Positions 10,812-21,734 of a DNA stretch of 64,000 nucleotides are shown here, one piece after another. Every line of letters starts with the position of its first letter. The stretch's first letter is position 1. The DNA comes from Blumeriella jaapii (lineage: Eukaryota > Ascomycota > Leotiomycetes > Helotiales > Drepanopezizaceae): NCBI GenBank assembly GCA_009599575.1, contig VWND01000014.1, positions 558,001 to 622,000 of the forward strand, written 5' to 3'. The notes under the pieces are model-generated. The model saw only the letters and a list, made by a program, of their open reading frames with translations. It ran no database searches and was not told the DNA's origin. The translations under genes were made by a program, and so were the position numbers.

Positions 10812-13027
10812 TCTGGACGCAATTTTATTTTATTTAATTTTTTCAGAAAACACAAAAACCTTTTTAATAACTCCTTTATTAAAAACGATTTTTTTTATAT
10901 TAAAAACCTTTAATCTGTAATTTCAGAAAATATTTATTTATTTAATTCAAACCCCACCAATATTTTTATTAATACTATAAACAACGACGCTTTTCGTTTT
11001 TTTATACGAGACCGCATGCCCTTTCCTAGCTTTTCTGGTGCACCCTTATTTAATAGCGCCAATATTACCGACTTTATCGAAAAATATAAAAAAATTTGTA
11101 AAGATTTCGAAGTTTCTGAAACTAAAATATTCGATAAACTTTTTCGCTATTATAACCCAATTACCAAGAATATTATTAAATCGATAAATAAATAAAAAGC
11201 TATTAAAGCTCGAAATTAGCGTAAGCTAATTAAAGCTTTGAAATCGGAATTCCGAAACTACGATCGCTAGCAAATTCGCGATACTATCGCTTTTTTTAAA
11301 CAATTTGTTATAATAACCCGCCAAGCCAAAAAACTTAAAGCTTATTATCGTACTTATACGAAAGTTTCTAACGTTTTCGTTAATAAAAAAGTTTTAAGCG
11401 AAATTAAATAAGGAAAACTGTTTTTACTTAGCTTTCCAACCAGCATTCGCAACAAAATTATTAAGCATTTTAAAATTGATAAATAAAACTCTGAAACTTT
11501 CGATTAGTATTTCAAATTTGTGAAATTCGTTTTTAAACAAAACCAAAACGAACGTATTATCGAAGCTATAAACCAAAAGAAATCGCCCTTTTTTATTTAT
11601 AAAAAAAACGTGAAAGCTTTAGTACAAAAACATGCCCAGCTATTAAAAATTACCGAAATCGCTAAAAAACAATTTGTTATTATATTATTTAATCGTTTTG
11701 CAAAATTTATAGGTTTGGAAAAGCTTAATAAAAATATCGAAATTTTCGTATTAAAATTTACCGATATTAAAATTCAAAAATTTCAAAACAAAATCGAAAG
11801 TTTTATACAATAGCAGAAAAAACTCTTTTACGTTAACTCAAATAATAAAAACGATTAAAATGGCTTTTATAACAATTATTCCTTTTAAAATGCGCGAAGC
11901 GATTAATTTCGCCAAGCTATCGTAAAAGTAATAGCTGCCCAATAGCAACTTTTTCGTATTAGCGATCAGAATCAGCGAAACATTAATTATAATAACGATT
12001 ATTAAAAGAAAAAAGAAAACCAACGCGGAAATCAAAATCGCGGCTATTAAAATAATAAAAATAATTATTAAAACAAACTTTATAGCTTTAAATATAAATT
12101 TTGTAATAATAAAAAAATTTATTGCGAAAAACCTTATATTCGTTTTAAATGCAAAGCATTTAATTTTTGTATAAATAATAGTATTTGCTATATTAACAAA
12201 TACGAAGCAATTTGCCTCGGTCCGACGAAAATAGAAATAAGCCTTTTTAACAAAACTAAAAATCAAAACTGATTAAACACCATTCGCTTAAAAATAAAAA
12301 GTACGAAATAAAACGATTGTTTAAAAACAGAAAAAATGCAAAAACGATTTTTATTAATAAAAAAAAAACATTTCCGAAAGCGTATTAATTAAGAAAAAAA
12401 CCTTTACTCTAAATGTAAATAAAGTTCAAATATATAAATAAAAAACGAATACATATATTACTAATACAAATATCGCATTTGCAAATATTATAGCTGCATA
12501 ATTAAGCTAGCGAATCATAAAAAAGCAAAATGCTTTTATTTTATTCGTCAAACCAATTAATATAAAAAAAAACGTTAAGATCGAAAAAGAAAAAGATTTT
12601 GGAATTCGAAAAGAATTCGATAAAACTATCAGAAAAACGCTTATAATAAAAAAAATTAACGATAATATAAAAAATATCGATACCGACACTTCGATTTAAA
12701 TTATTTAAAAAGTACCAGCTTTTAAACGCCCACTATTAATGCGAAGCGAAAAATAAATCGACAAATATATTAGCTCCGAAGCCGTCGACGAAACTATTAA
12801 AAAAATTATAAAATAAAAAATTAAATTGAAATTCAGCGATTTATTTAATACAAAAAGGAAATTCGATAAAATTATTAATAAATAAATCCTTATATTAAAA
12901 AAAAACGAGAAAATTAAAATTATCCGAAGAAAAAACGATTTTAAATTAAAAAAAAACTAAAAAGAAATTTATAATACCGCGGTTAATTTAACCGATAAAA
13001 AAAAAATCTTCGGAAAAAATCAGCCTT
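10812..13027 (+). pseudogene. Copy B gag
   Basis: Capsid/nucleocapsid gene of family 1, inferred from position and homology with A. The ATG of A is ATA here. Open pieces remain, such as 11520-11813 (97 codons, Lys/Gln/Asn-rich, helical). Downstream, about 11950-12130 encodes an Arg/Asn/Gln-rich, RGN-like stretch, followed near 12120-12200 by several Cys codons (FCNNK..YCEKP..RFKCK..FC) that may be the wreck of a zinc knuckle. The long minus-strand frames here with many Ile/Leu/Phe are its antisense. Confidence 0.65.
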
Positions 13028-13369
13028 TTGGTCCTCGCTATAAAAACCCAAAAATCAAAACGACGAAACTGCTTTTATACGGCTATAAAAACATTAAAAA
13101 TAAAAATAATATTTAAGAAAAATACGACCGCTCTCGCTTTATTCGATAATAAAACCGAAATCAATTGTATAAACCAAAAAATAGCCGAAGCCAATAACGT
13201 TCCAATTATTACCGACAAACGAATAATTTATACGACCGTTAATAAAAACATTATTAAATTTAATAAAATTGTACGAAATATAAAAGTCGACGTTGAAAAT
13301 ATTATTATTTATAAAAACTTTTTAATAATAAAAAAATGCTTTTATTTTATTATTTTTGAAATGCTTTAA
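13028..13369 (+). pseudogene. Copy B aspartic protease
   Basis: 113 stop-free codons with the retropepsin layout: ALALFDNKTEINCINQ (about 13130-13175), an 'IITDKRIIYTTVN' strand, and KIVRNIKVDVENIII as the second-half strand. The catalytic Asp-Ser/Thr-Gly reads Asp-Asn-Lys, which G-to-A RIP of AGTGGA to AATAAA would produce. The enzyme would be dead as written. A similar state is seen in A and G. Confidence 0.75.
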
Positions 13370-14059
13370 ATCCTGGAAAGTTTCGTCAGTTTTAAATACA
13401 TCGAAAACGGCCAAATAAAAGCTTTTTTTTAAAACTAAAACCGATTTTTTTAAAATCAAATTATCGTTGCCGACGATAAAATCTTTTTAATCGACGTTTT
13501 ATCGGAAAACGAATAGCCGGCTCTGGTTTTAAAACAAACGCTAAACTATAACAAAACCTGGAAAATACTCGGCTAAAAGCATTTACGTTATTAATCGAAA
13601 TAGCACCGCGAATAAAATTAATTAATATTAATATTTTTAGCTATTAATTCGGAAACGAAAGTTTTAAAAATTTCGTTTTTATATTAAATAAACCCGATTT
13701 ATATATTTTATTATTTTGTATTAATATTAGCATTTTTTACAAGCGCAAAGCTAATAAAATACGATTCGTAAATTTTAGCGAATCCGATAGAAATATTTCC
13801 GGAAAAATAAACGATTGATTTAAAAAAAATAAACAATAAAACTATTTTAATTAATTATTAGCGAATTCGAAAAATTTATTACCGGCCGATTTTCCAATTT
13901 ATTATTTGGCAGACGATTTATAAAAAAACGATTTAATAATTTAGCAATCGAAATCTAATTTTTGCTAAAAAAAAAAAAAGTTTTATACGAAATTCTACGT
14001 AACCGAAAAAAAGCTATAGCCTTCGATTTTATCGAAATAGGCCAATTTAACTTTAACGT
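13370..14059 (+). pseudogene. Copy B pol between protease and insertion A
   Basis: Protease end and protease-RT connection, carrying the palindrome at 13580-13614, then the start of RT up to the target site TTTAACGT. Stops are frequent. The same sequence continues after insert A at 25369, which proves the split. Confidence 0.8.
13580..13614 (+). repeat. 35-bp palindromic module, copy B protease-RT link
   Basis: CATTTACG - TTATTAATCGAAATAGCAC - CGCGAATA. Confidence 0.8.
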
Positions 14060-14326
14060 TGTAAAACGGTGATACCTTGTATTAATAGGAGTTGGTAGTT
14101 TTAGCTATGGTCGAGGCATGGACCCCTCCGAAACCCCCTGCCACTGACTACCTTCAACAGGTATAAAAGCAAAGCATCCCCTTAAATAATACTATAAGCA
14201 CGCAATCCAATTCATATTTTTACTTATTCTTCTTTTCCTTTTTTCAGTTTCTTCTAAAAATTCCTTAAACTATTTTACCCACCGATATATGGCCGTATCA
14301 GTTTGGTTTTCCTACCTACTTTTACA
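14060..14326 (+). repeat. 5' LTR of copy A
   Basis: 267 bp, TGTAAAACGG...ACTTTTACA, canonical TG...CA ends. It is the best-preserved family 1 LTR together with 25099-25364. The preceding ACGT is the left target duplication. Confidence 0.95.
14162..14169 (+). promoter_or_regulatory. Probable TATA box of the family 1 LTR
   Basis: TATAAAAG, 103 bp into the LTR and preserved in all full LTR copies (for example about 10070, 25201 and 32395). This suggests a core promoter driving gag-pol transcription to the right. Confidence 0.5.
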
Positions 14327-14902
14327 TTTAATAATTTACGCAGGAATTTAAACTTCGGTATTTCGTTTTCATATATTCGCCGATGCATTTTTTAAATTTA
14401 CAATCAAAGTCGATTTCGATATTTCGCTACTACGGCTTAAAAAACCTTTCATATAATATTATTCGCAGTTGCATTATATAAAAGACTTTTAATAGCTTTT
14501 TTTATTTTGCGCATAATTATTAAATTACAAAAATGCAACACATTTTAAAAACGTTTGAAATTACGGTCAGGCAATCTTATACCGTGCGAAATTTAAAATT
14601 CGAAAATCGCTTTTTTATTTAAAAATAACAAATCGAATATTAATTCGTACGCTTCGACCGCTGCGCTCGGCCTTTCTGAATTAAATCTTTTTTGGTCGAA
14701 CGCCTGGCGAAAATTCAACCTTCTAATCTTACGCTTTATAATTGTAGCAATTATAATTTGCGGCTTTTTATTAAAAATAATAAAAAAATGGCTGTACGTG
14801 CATTAGTCTGAGCTACGGAATATCGAAACCGTAGATTATACAGCAATATTATATTAATCCAATTAATTTACTAAAAAACAAGTTTTTTAACACGCTACTT
14901 AA
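14327..14902 (+). other. Copy A leader (5' untranslated region)
   Basis: 576 bp with no coding pattern. A possible primer-binding site starts at the LTR edge (TTTAATAATTTACGC). A GC-rich patch near 14650-14670 recurs in B. The region leads directly to the gag ATG. Confidence 0.65.
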
Positions 14903-17110
14903 ATGTCTAAACGCAATTTTATTTTATTTAATTCTTTTAAAAAACACAAAAACTTTTTTAATAGCTCCTTTATTAAAAACGATTCCTTTTATACTAAAAA
15001 TCCCCAACCTGCAACTCCAGAAAACACTTATTCGTTTAATTCAAACCCTATCAATACTTTCGTTAACATTATAAACAACGACGCTTTTCGTTTTCTTATG
15101 CGAGGCCGCATACCCTTTTCTGGCTCCTTTGGTACATTCTTATTCAATAGCGCCAACGTTACCGATTTTATCGAAAAATATAAAAAAACTTATAAAAATT
15201 TCGGAATTTTAAAAACTAAAATATTCGATAAACTCTTTCGCTATTATAATCTAATTATTAAAAATATTATCAAATCGATAAATAAATAAAAAACTATTAA
15301 GGTTCGAAACTGGCGTAAGCTAATTAAAGCTTTGAAATCGGAATTCCGAAACTACGATCGTTAGCAAATCCGCGATATTATCGCTTTTTTAAACAATTTG
15401 TTATAACAATTCGCCAAGCCAAAAAACTCAAGGTTTATTATCGTATTTATACGAAAATATTTAACGTTTTCGTTAACAAAAAGATTTTAAACGAAATTAA
15501 ACAAAAAAGATTGTTTTTACTTAGCCTTCCAATCAGCATTCGCAACAAAACCATTAAACATTTTAAAATTAATAAACAAAACTTTAAAACCTTCGATTAA
15601 TATTTCAAATTTGTAAAATTCGTTTTTAAACAAAACTAAAGCGAACGTACTATTAAAGCCATAAATCAAAAGAAATCTCCCTTTTTTATTTACAAAAAAA
15701 ACGTAGAAGCTTTAATGCAAAAACATGCCCAGCTACTAAAAGTTACCGAAATCGCTAAAAAACAATTAGTTATTATATTATTTAATCGCTTTGCAAAATC
15801 TATTAACTTGAAAAAGCTTAACAAAAATATCGAAACTTTCGTATTAAAATTTACCGATATCAAAATTTAAAAATTTCAAAGCAAAATCGAAGGTTTTATA
15901 CAACAGCAAAAAAAACTTTTCTACGTTAACTCGGACGATAAAAACGATTAAAATAACTTTTATAACAATTACTCTTCGCAAAATACGCGAAGCGATTAAT
16001 CTCGCTAAATTATCGTAAAAATAATAGCTGCCTAATAGCAATCCTTTTGTATTAACGATCAAAATTAACGAAACACTAATTATAATAACGATTATCAAAA
16101 AAGAAAAAACTAACGCGGAAATCAAAATCGCGGCTACCAAAATAATAAAAGTAACTATTAAAACAAACCCTATAGCTTTAAGTATAAATTTTATAATAAT
16201 AAAAAAATTTACTGCGAAAAATTTTATATTCGCTCAAAATGCAAAATATTTAATTTCTGTATAAATAATAGTATTTGCTATATTAATAAATACGAAGCGA
16301 TTTGCCTCGGACCAACGGAAGCAGAAATAAACCTTTTTAACAAAGCTAAAAATCAGAGCTGATTAAATACTATTCGCTTAAAAATAAAAAATACGAAATG
16401 GAACGATTATTTAAAAAACAAGAAAAATACAAAAACGATTTTTACTAATAAAAGAAAAAACATTCCAAAAAGCGTATTAATCAAAAAAAAAACCTTTATC
16501 CTAAGCGTAAATAAAATTTAAATATATAAATAAAAAACAAATACATATATTACCAATATAAATATCGCATCTGCAGATATTATAGCTGCATAATTAAGCC
16601 AGCGAATCACAAAAAAGCAAAATGCTTCTATTCCATTCGCCAAACCGACTAGTATAAAAAAAAACGTTAAAATCGAAAAGGAAAAAAATTTCGGAATTCG
16701 AAAAAAAACCGATAAAACTATCAGAAAAACGTTTATAATAAAAAAAATTAACGACGATATAAAAAATATCGACACCGACATTCCGGTTCAAATTATTTAA
16801 AAAATATTAGCCTCTAAACGCCCACCATTAATGCGAAGCGAAAAATAAATCGACAAATATATTAGCTCCGAAGCCGTCGACGAAGCTATTGAAAAAATCA
16901 TAAAACAGAAAATTAAATTAAAATTTAACGATTTATTTAATATAAAAAAAAAATTCGACAAAATTATTAACAAATAAATCCCTGTATTAAAAAAAAACGA
17001 AAAAGTTAAAATCACCCGAAAAAAAAACGACTTTAAATTAAAAAAAAACCAGAAAGAAATTTACAACATCGCAATCAATTTAGTCGATAAAAAAGAATTC
17101 TCGGAAAAAA
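14903..17110 (+). pseudogene. Copy A gag
   Basis: Starts at ATG 14903 (MSKRNFILFNSFKKH...). The first 128 codons are open to a stop at 15287, which sits where other copies also have a mutated codon. Beyond it the frame continues with scattered stops through a long Lys-rich helical capsid-like region, an Arg/Asn/Gln-rich segment (about 16060-16200) and a Cys-containing patch (about 16210-16290), then a Lys-rich linker to the protease. No family name can be given from sequence alone; position and the nucleocapsid-like C-terminus support gag. The opposite-strand frames (15844-16140, 16518-17015) look like membrane proteins only because they are antisense to Lys/Asn-rich coding sequence. Confidence 0.7.
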
Positions 17111-17459
17111 TTAGCTTTTTAATTTTTGCTATAAAAACCCAAAAGTCAAAACGACGAAACTGCTTCTACACGGCTATAAAAGCATTAAAAATAAAAATAA
17201 TACTTAAGAAAAGTACGACCGCCCTCGCCCTATTCGATAATAAAACCGAAATCAATTGCATAAACCAAAAAACAGCCGAAACTAATAATATTCCGATTAT
17301 CACCGATAAACGAATAATTTATATTATCGTTAATAAAAACACGATTAAATTTAATAAAATTGTACGAAATATTAAAATCGACGTTGAAAATATTATTATT
17401 TATAAAAACTTTTTAATAATAAAAAAATACTTTCATTTTATTATTTTTAAAATGCTTTA
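17111..17459 (+). pseudogene. Copy A aspartic protease
   Basis: Retropepsin domain: ALALFDNKTEINCINQ at about 17212-17265, the strand IPIITDKRIIYIIVNK, then KIVRNIKIDVENIII. The Asp codon is at 17236-17238; the next two codons read Asn-Lys instead of Ser-Gly, each explained by G-to-A change. It would normally cleave the gag-pol polyprotein in the virus-like particle. It lies in frame between gag and RT as in other Ty3/Gypsy elements. Confidence 0.75.
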
Positions 17460-18960
17460 AATCCTGGAAAGTTTCGTCAGCTTTAAATATACCGAAAACG
17501 GCCAAATAAAAACCTTTTTCTGAAACTAGAACCGATTCTTTTAAAATCAAATCATCGTCGCCGGCGACAAAGTCTTTTTAATCGACGTTTATCGGGAAAC
17601 GAATAGCCGGCTTTGGTTTTAAAACAAACGCTGGGCTATAACAAAACCTGGAAAATAATCAGCCAAAAGCATTCGCGTTATTAATCGAAATAATACCGCG
17701 AATAAAATTAGCTAATATTAACATTTTTGGCTATTAACTCGGAAATAAAAATTCCGAAAATTTCGTTTTCGTATTAAATAAACCCGACCCATATATTTTA
17801 CTTTTTTATATTAATATCAGCACTTTTTACAAGCGCAAAGCTAATAAAATACGATCCGTAAATCTTAGCGAATCCGATGGAAATATTTTCGGAAAAATAA
17901 ACGATTAATTCGAGAAAAACGAAGTAATAAAACCATCGTAATTAATTATTAGCGAACTCGAAAAACTTATCACCGGCCGATTTTCCAGCTTATTATCTAA
18001 CAGCCGACTTATAAAAAAACGATTTGATAATTTAGCAATCGAAACTTAATTTTTGCCAAAAAAAAAAAAAGTTTTATACAAAATCCTACGCAACCGAAAA
18101 AAAGCTATAGCTTTCGATTTCACCGAAATAAACCAATTCAATTTTAACGTTACGCCTTATATCGATATTAAAACCGTATTTTATAAAGCCTAGCAAAAAA
18201 AAACCTTTTTAATTCCTAAAGCTTTTTAAAATAAAATAATCGAAATGCTAAAAAAACGAATCAAATAAAAGATTTTCGAATTCTGCCACGGCCTATACAA
18301 AAACAAATGGTTTATTATTGCGAAAAAAAAAAAAAGCATTTATAAACTTATTACCGCAATCGTCGAAATAAACAGAATAACGATACGAAACGCTAACGTG
18401 CTACCTAACGTCGACCAATTTTCGAACGAATTCGCAAAATTAACAATCGCTTTTTTTTTCGACTTATTTTCCGGCTACGATTATTTAATACTTAACCTAC
18501 GATTTCGAAATATAATAGCAATTCAAATTCCAATCGGTTTATTACGTATAACTAAAATACTTATAAAAACTACTAATTTAATCGCCTAATTCGTAAAAAT
18601 CGTATACAAAATCCTTATAATTTGCATTTCTGATATTGCTCTGCCTTACGTTAACGACGTCGAAATAAAAGGCCCTAAATTATATTATAATAATAAAAAG
18701 ATTCTTCCTGAAATTCGACGCTATATAATAAAACATATCCAAAACATCGATAAAATTATAATCTGCTTCGAAAAAACTAAAGCTATTATTAGCTTTCGAT
18801 TAAAATTCTGTATGCCCGAAATAAATATCGTCGGTTATATAATTAACAGCGTTAGCCGCTACTTTTAACGAAAGAAAATTAAAAAAATCTGCGAATAAAA
18901 AAAATGCGAAAACATTATCGAAGCCAAAGCTTTTATTAGCGTTGTGATTTACTATCGCAA
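17460..18960 (+). pseudogene. Copy A reverse transcriptase
   Basis: Gypsy-type RT of a fungal subgroup with distinctive blocks: FEFCHGLYKNKWF (about 18265-18310), IVEINRITIRNANVLP with the Asp-to-Asn change, FDLFSGYDYL (about 18460), 'PIGLLRITKI', 'NLIAQFVKIVYKIL' with Gln turned to stop at 18587-18589, the catalytic PYVNDV-EIKGP (about 18644-18680; YVDD expected) and GYIINS-SRYF (about 18833). These match the well-known fungal retroelement pol in which the motif reads FLDDVGVKGP. The palindrome at 17670-17704 lies in its N-terminal connection. Stops prevent any product. Confidence 0.85.
17670..17704 (+). repeat. 35-bp palindromic module, copy A protease-RT link
   Basis: CATTCGCG - TTATTAATCGAAATAATAC - CGCGAATA; readable as AFALLIEIIPRI. 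Confidence 0.85.
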
Positions 18961-19600
18961 TTAAATTAAAAATTTCTTTTAAAAAGCTGCATTTATTTAC
19001 GCCACGATAAAAAAAAAAATCGATTTCGTTTAAAAAAAAAAGCAGAGCAAAATTATAAAAGTTTTTAAAAACGACCTTTTATCGGCCTTATCGCTTATAC
19101 GAATCGATTACAGCCCAAACGCAGAAAAAATCATTTTAATTATCGACGCCAATATTTTCGGTTAAAAAGCTATATTGCAATAAATCGATAAAAACAAAAA
19201 ACGACATTTTTTACGATTCGAAAACGGCTTATAATCCTCCGCGAAAACACGCTACGATACTATTAAACGAAAATATCGAAGCGTTTTTAAAATAATAAAA
19301 AAAAATAAAAAGCGAATTATACGACGTATATTTTATTTTGAAAACGGACGCAAAAGTTTTTATCGACCAATTAAATAAAAAAGCTAATAACTTATTAAAA
19401 GCATTCGTTATTAATTAAATAGCCTAGATACGATTTATAAACTTCGAAATTAAACATATTAAAAAAATAATTAATACAACGGCAAACGGCCTTTCTAAAC
19501 GAAAACGATTTTATCCGTTTAATTTCGCTAAACAAAACGAATAAAATATTAACGAATAAATCGCTAACGAAATCGGCTGCTTCGCTATTTACGCTTTGGG
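18961..19600 (+). pseudogene. Copy A RNase H
   Basis: Follows RT directly: IYATIKKKIDFVWKK-type connection (about 18996), ILIIDANIFGxKAILQ (about 19133-19178) with the first catalytic Asp, the YDTIKRKYRSVFK block (about 19252) in which the expected Glu is Lys, and IRRIFYFENG (about 19318), where Thr-Asp would be expected. Degrades the RNA strand during cDNA synthesis in the family. All key acidic residues that changed did so by G-to-A. Confidence 0.8.
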
Positions 19601-19617
19601 TTTTACAAAGCCAAAAT

Positions 19618-19652
19618 CATTCGCGTTGCTATTTCGACTGGCACCGCGAAAT
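19618..19652 (+). repeat. 35-bp palindromic module, copy A tether, first
   Basis: CATTCGCG - TTGCTATTTCGACTGGCAC - CGCGAAA(T); one extra A after the right arm shifts the frame in this copy only. Confidence 0.82.
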
Positions 19653-19682
19653 TAAAAAACGCTAATTTTCGGGCCGAAAAAG

Positions 19683-19717
19683 CATTCGCGTTACCATTTC
19701 GACTAGCACCGCGAATA
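19683..19717 (+). repeat. 35-bp palindromic module, copy A tether, second
   Basis: CATTCGCG - TTACCATTTCGACTAGCAC - CGCGAATA. Confidence 0.85.
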
Positions 19718-21262
19718 GATTTAACCGAAAACGATCGGAATAAGCCGATTAACAACGAAAATAAATTTTTGATCGATAATTACGAAACCGAAAACTTTTA
19801 TTTCATCGCATATTATTTAACCATTTTATTTAAACTATCTAGCGTGTCAAATTATTAATTTAAATTATTTAAAAACCAAGCTTTCGATTATATTTTAGCC
19901 GACAAAAAGCTATATAAAATAAAAAACAATATATATCAAAAACGTTTAATAATAAATAATAAAGCTAATAAATTTCAAATTATAAAAAAAGCCTACGAAA
20001 AAGTATTTTATAAAAAAACTAAAACTATTTACCACCGAATTAAAAACGATTTTTAATAAAAAAAATGCTTCGAAGATTGCAAAGTTTTCGTTAAAAGCTG
20101 CATTTCTTATTAAAAACGAAAGCCTGGCCGAAAAAAAAACTTATTATATCCGACGTAGTTTTTTAAAATTTAAAAAAAAATCAACTTCGACGTTACGCGC
20201 GTACCGATCACCGATCGCGGTTATATATGCTTCGTACTCGCTATTAACGATTTATTTAAATAGCCTGAAAAGCGATCTTTCCGAAACGTTATTTTCGAAA
20301 TCATAGCGACTTTTTTTTAAAAAAACGTTGTATATCGATATAATTTATTTAGTAAATTAAACGTCGATAATAAATCCGAAAACAAAAGCGTTATCGAAAC
20401 TTTTACAAAAAAATACGGTATTTAACGCATCAAATTTTAGCCTATAATTCGAAAAATAATAAATTCGTTAAACGAAATTATAAAAATATTTTTAACGGCT
20501 TTTTAAAAATCATTCGAAAAAGCTATAAGCGTTGGTCGCGGAAATTCTCGGAAATGCTTTTTGCTATACGCATATATATATACGCCCCTATTAAAATAAT
20601 TCCATTTTTTATTTAATACGGCAAAAACGCTCGATTATTTCTGAAAATAAAATAGCTTATATAAAAGTTTTATAACGTGGTTAAAATAAAAACAAAAGCA
20701 GACTTATTAATAATAAAATTTAAATAGCTAAACTACCGCGATATAAATATAAAAAAAATAATTTTAAAAAAAAAAAAGTATAAGAAAGCAGCTAAAAAAG
20801 TCTAGAATAAAACCAAAGTTCTAAAAAAGACGCTAATTAAAAAAAGAAATCTGGTTTTAGTTTACGACGTCCAGCGCGTTATCGACAAATCGGCCGATAT
20901 TAAATTTAATTATAAATGGCTCGGACCTTACGAAGTATACGAGGCCGAGTTAAATAAAAGCTACTACAAGCTTACGGAATTCGATAAAACGAAACTGAAA
21001 AAAACGTTCGCCGCCAACCGGTTAAAGCGATTTTACAAAAGAAATCAGCAAATTTATTTTCTGAACTTTGAATCAAAAAGCGATTCCGATTTCAGCGATT
21101 TCGACGACGACTCCGATCAAAGCGATTATACTCCTGAAAAAAAAAAACTCTCTGAAAAAATTTAAAAACAGCCGAACGATAATTCCGCTGCTAAAACCAT
21201 AATTTAAATCGTAATTCCACTTATAACCGAAAAAAAGAAAAATGCTTACAAAATTATTTACT

Positions 21263-21734
21263 AATTGTTTTACTATTTTCGTTATTTATTGTTTTTCCTT
21301 TTTTATTATATATTATTCTACTGTTTTTATTTTGCTTTGTTTATATACAATTTAATTATTTTATTTTATATATATTATTTATTTTTGCAAACTTTTTTTT
21401 ATATTATTTAAAACATTTATTATACTTTTTTTTATTTAATTATACTTTTGCTTATTAAAACAAAAGCTTTATATATGTTTTAAGCCGTATATTTAATACA
21501 TTTGTATTATTCGCACATTTTACGAAAACTATTTTTTATATATTTTATTATTTACTATTTTCTGTATTATTTATTTTTTTCGTTGTTTTAAACGAATGTC
21601 TATCTAAACAATTATAATTTATTAAAAAAACAGCATACGAATTCCCGTGGCTTTTAAATACAAATACCCTACAATTCCCGTACTTTTTCCCATTTACTTT
21701 TTAACAAACATAATATACCTTTTTTGATTAACAA
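21263..21734 (+). other. Copy A spacer between pol and ORF2
   Basis: About 470 bp, T-rich, no coding pattern, same place and length in C, B, D and G. The patch GTTTTAAACGAATG (about 21585) and the downstream GAATTCCCGTGGC (about 21640) are the least degraded parts and recur in all copies. Confidence 0.6.

Larger units (their letters stand above)
19601..21262 (+). pseudogene. Copy A integrase with GPY-type C-terminus
   Basis: An N-terminal tether with two palindrome copies precedes the HHCC finger (about 19980-20120: KTIYHRIKNDF...CFEDCKVFVKSCIS). The core has FDVTRVP (about 20185, first Asp), LNVDNKSENK (about 20360; original NVDNGPEN, second Asp) and the FVERGH-like block (about 20468, Glu turned to Lys or lost). 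The C-terminus shows KRNLVLVYDVQRVID and KWLGPYEVYEAEL (about 20920-20955), the GPY/F module of Ty3/Gypsy integrases, then FAANRLKRFYKRNQ and an acidic Ser/Asp tail (about 21075-21135). No chromodomain is visible. Inserts cDNA into the genome; family 1 uses a 4-bp stagger. Confidence 0.85.

Noticed and set aside
11838..12266. 142-codon minus-strand frame rich in Ile/Phe/Leu, like a multi-pass membrane protein (also 15844-16140 and, on the plus strand, 60090-60461)
   Set aside because: Antisense to the Lys/Asn-rich gag of family 1; it recurs only because gag is repeated, and the hydrophobic look comes from reading A-rich codons backward.
16518..17015. Overlapping hydrophobic minus-strand frames
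   Set aside because: Shadow of the gag-protease linker of copy A; no homologous frame of equal length in B or G.
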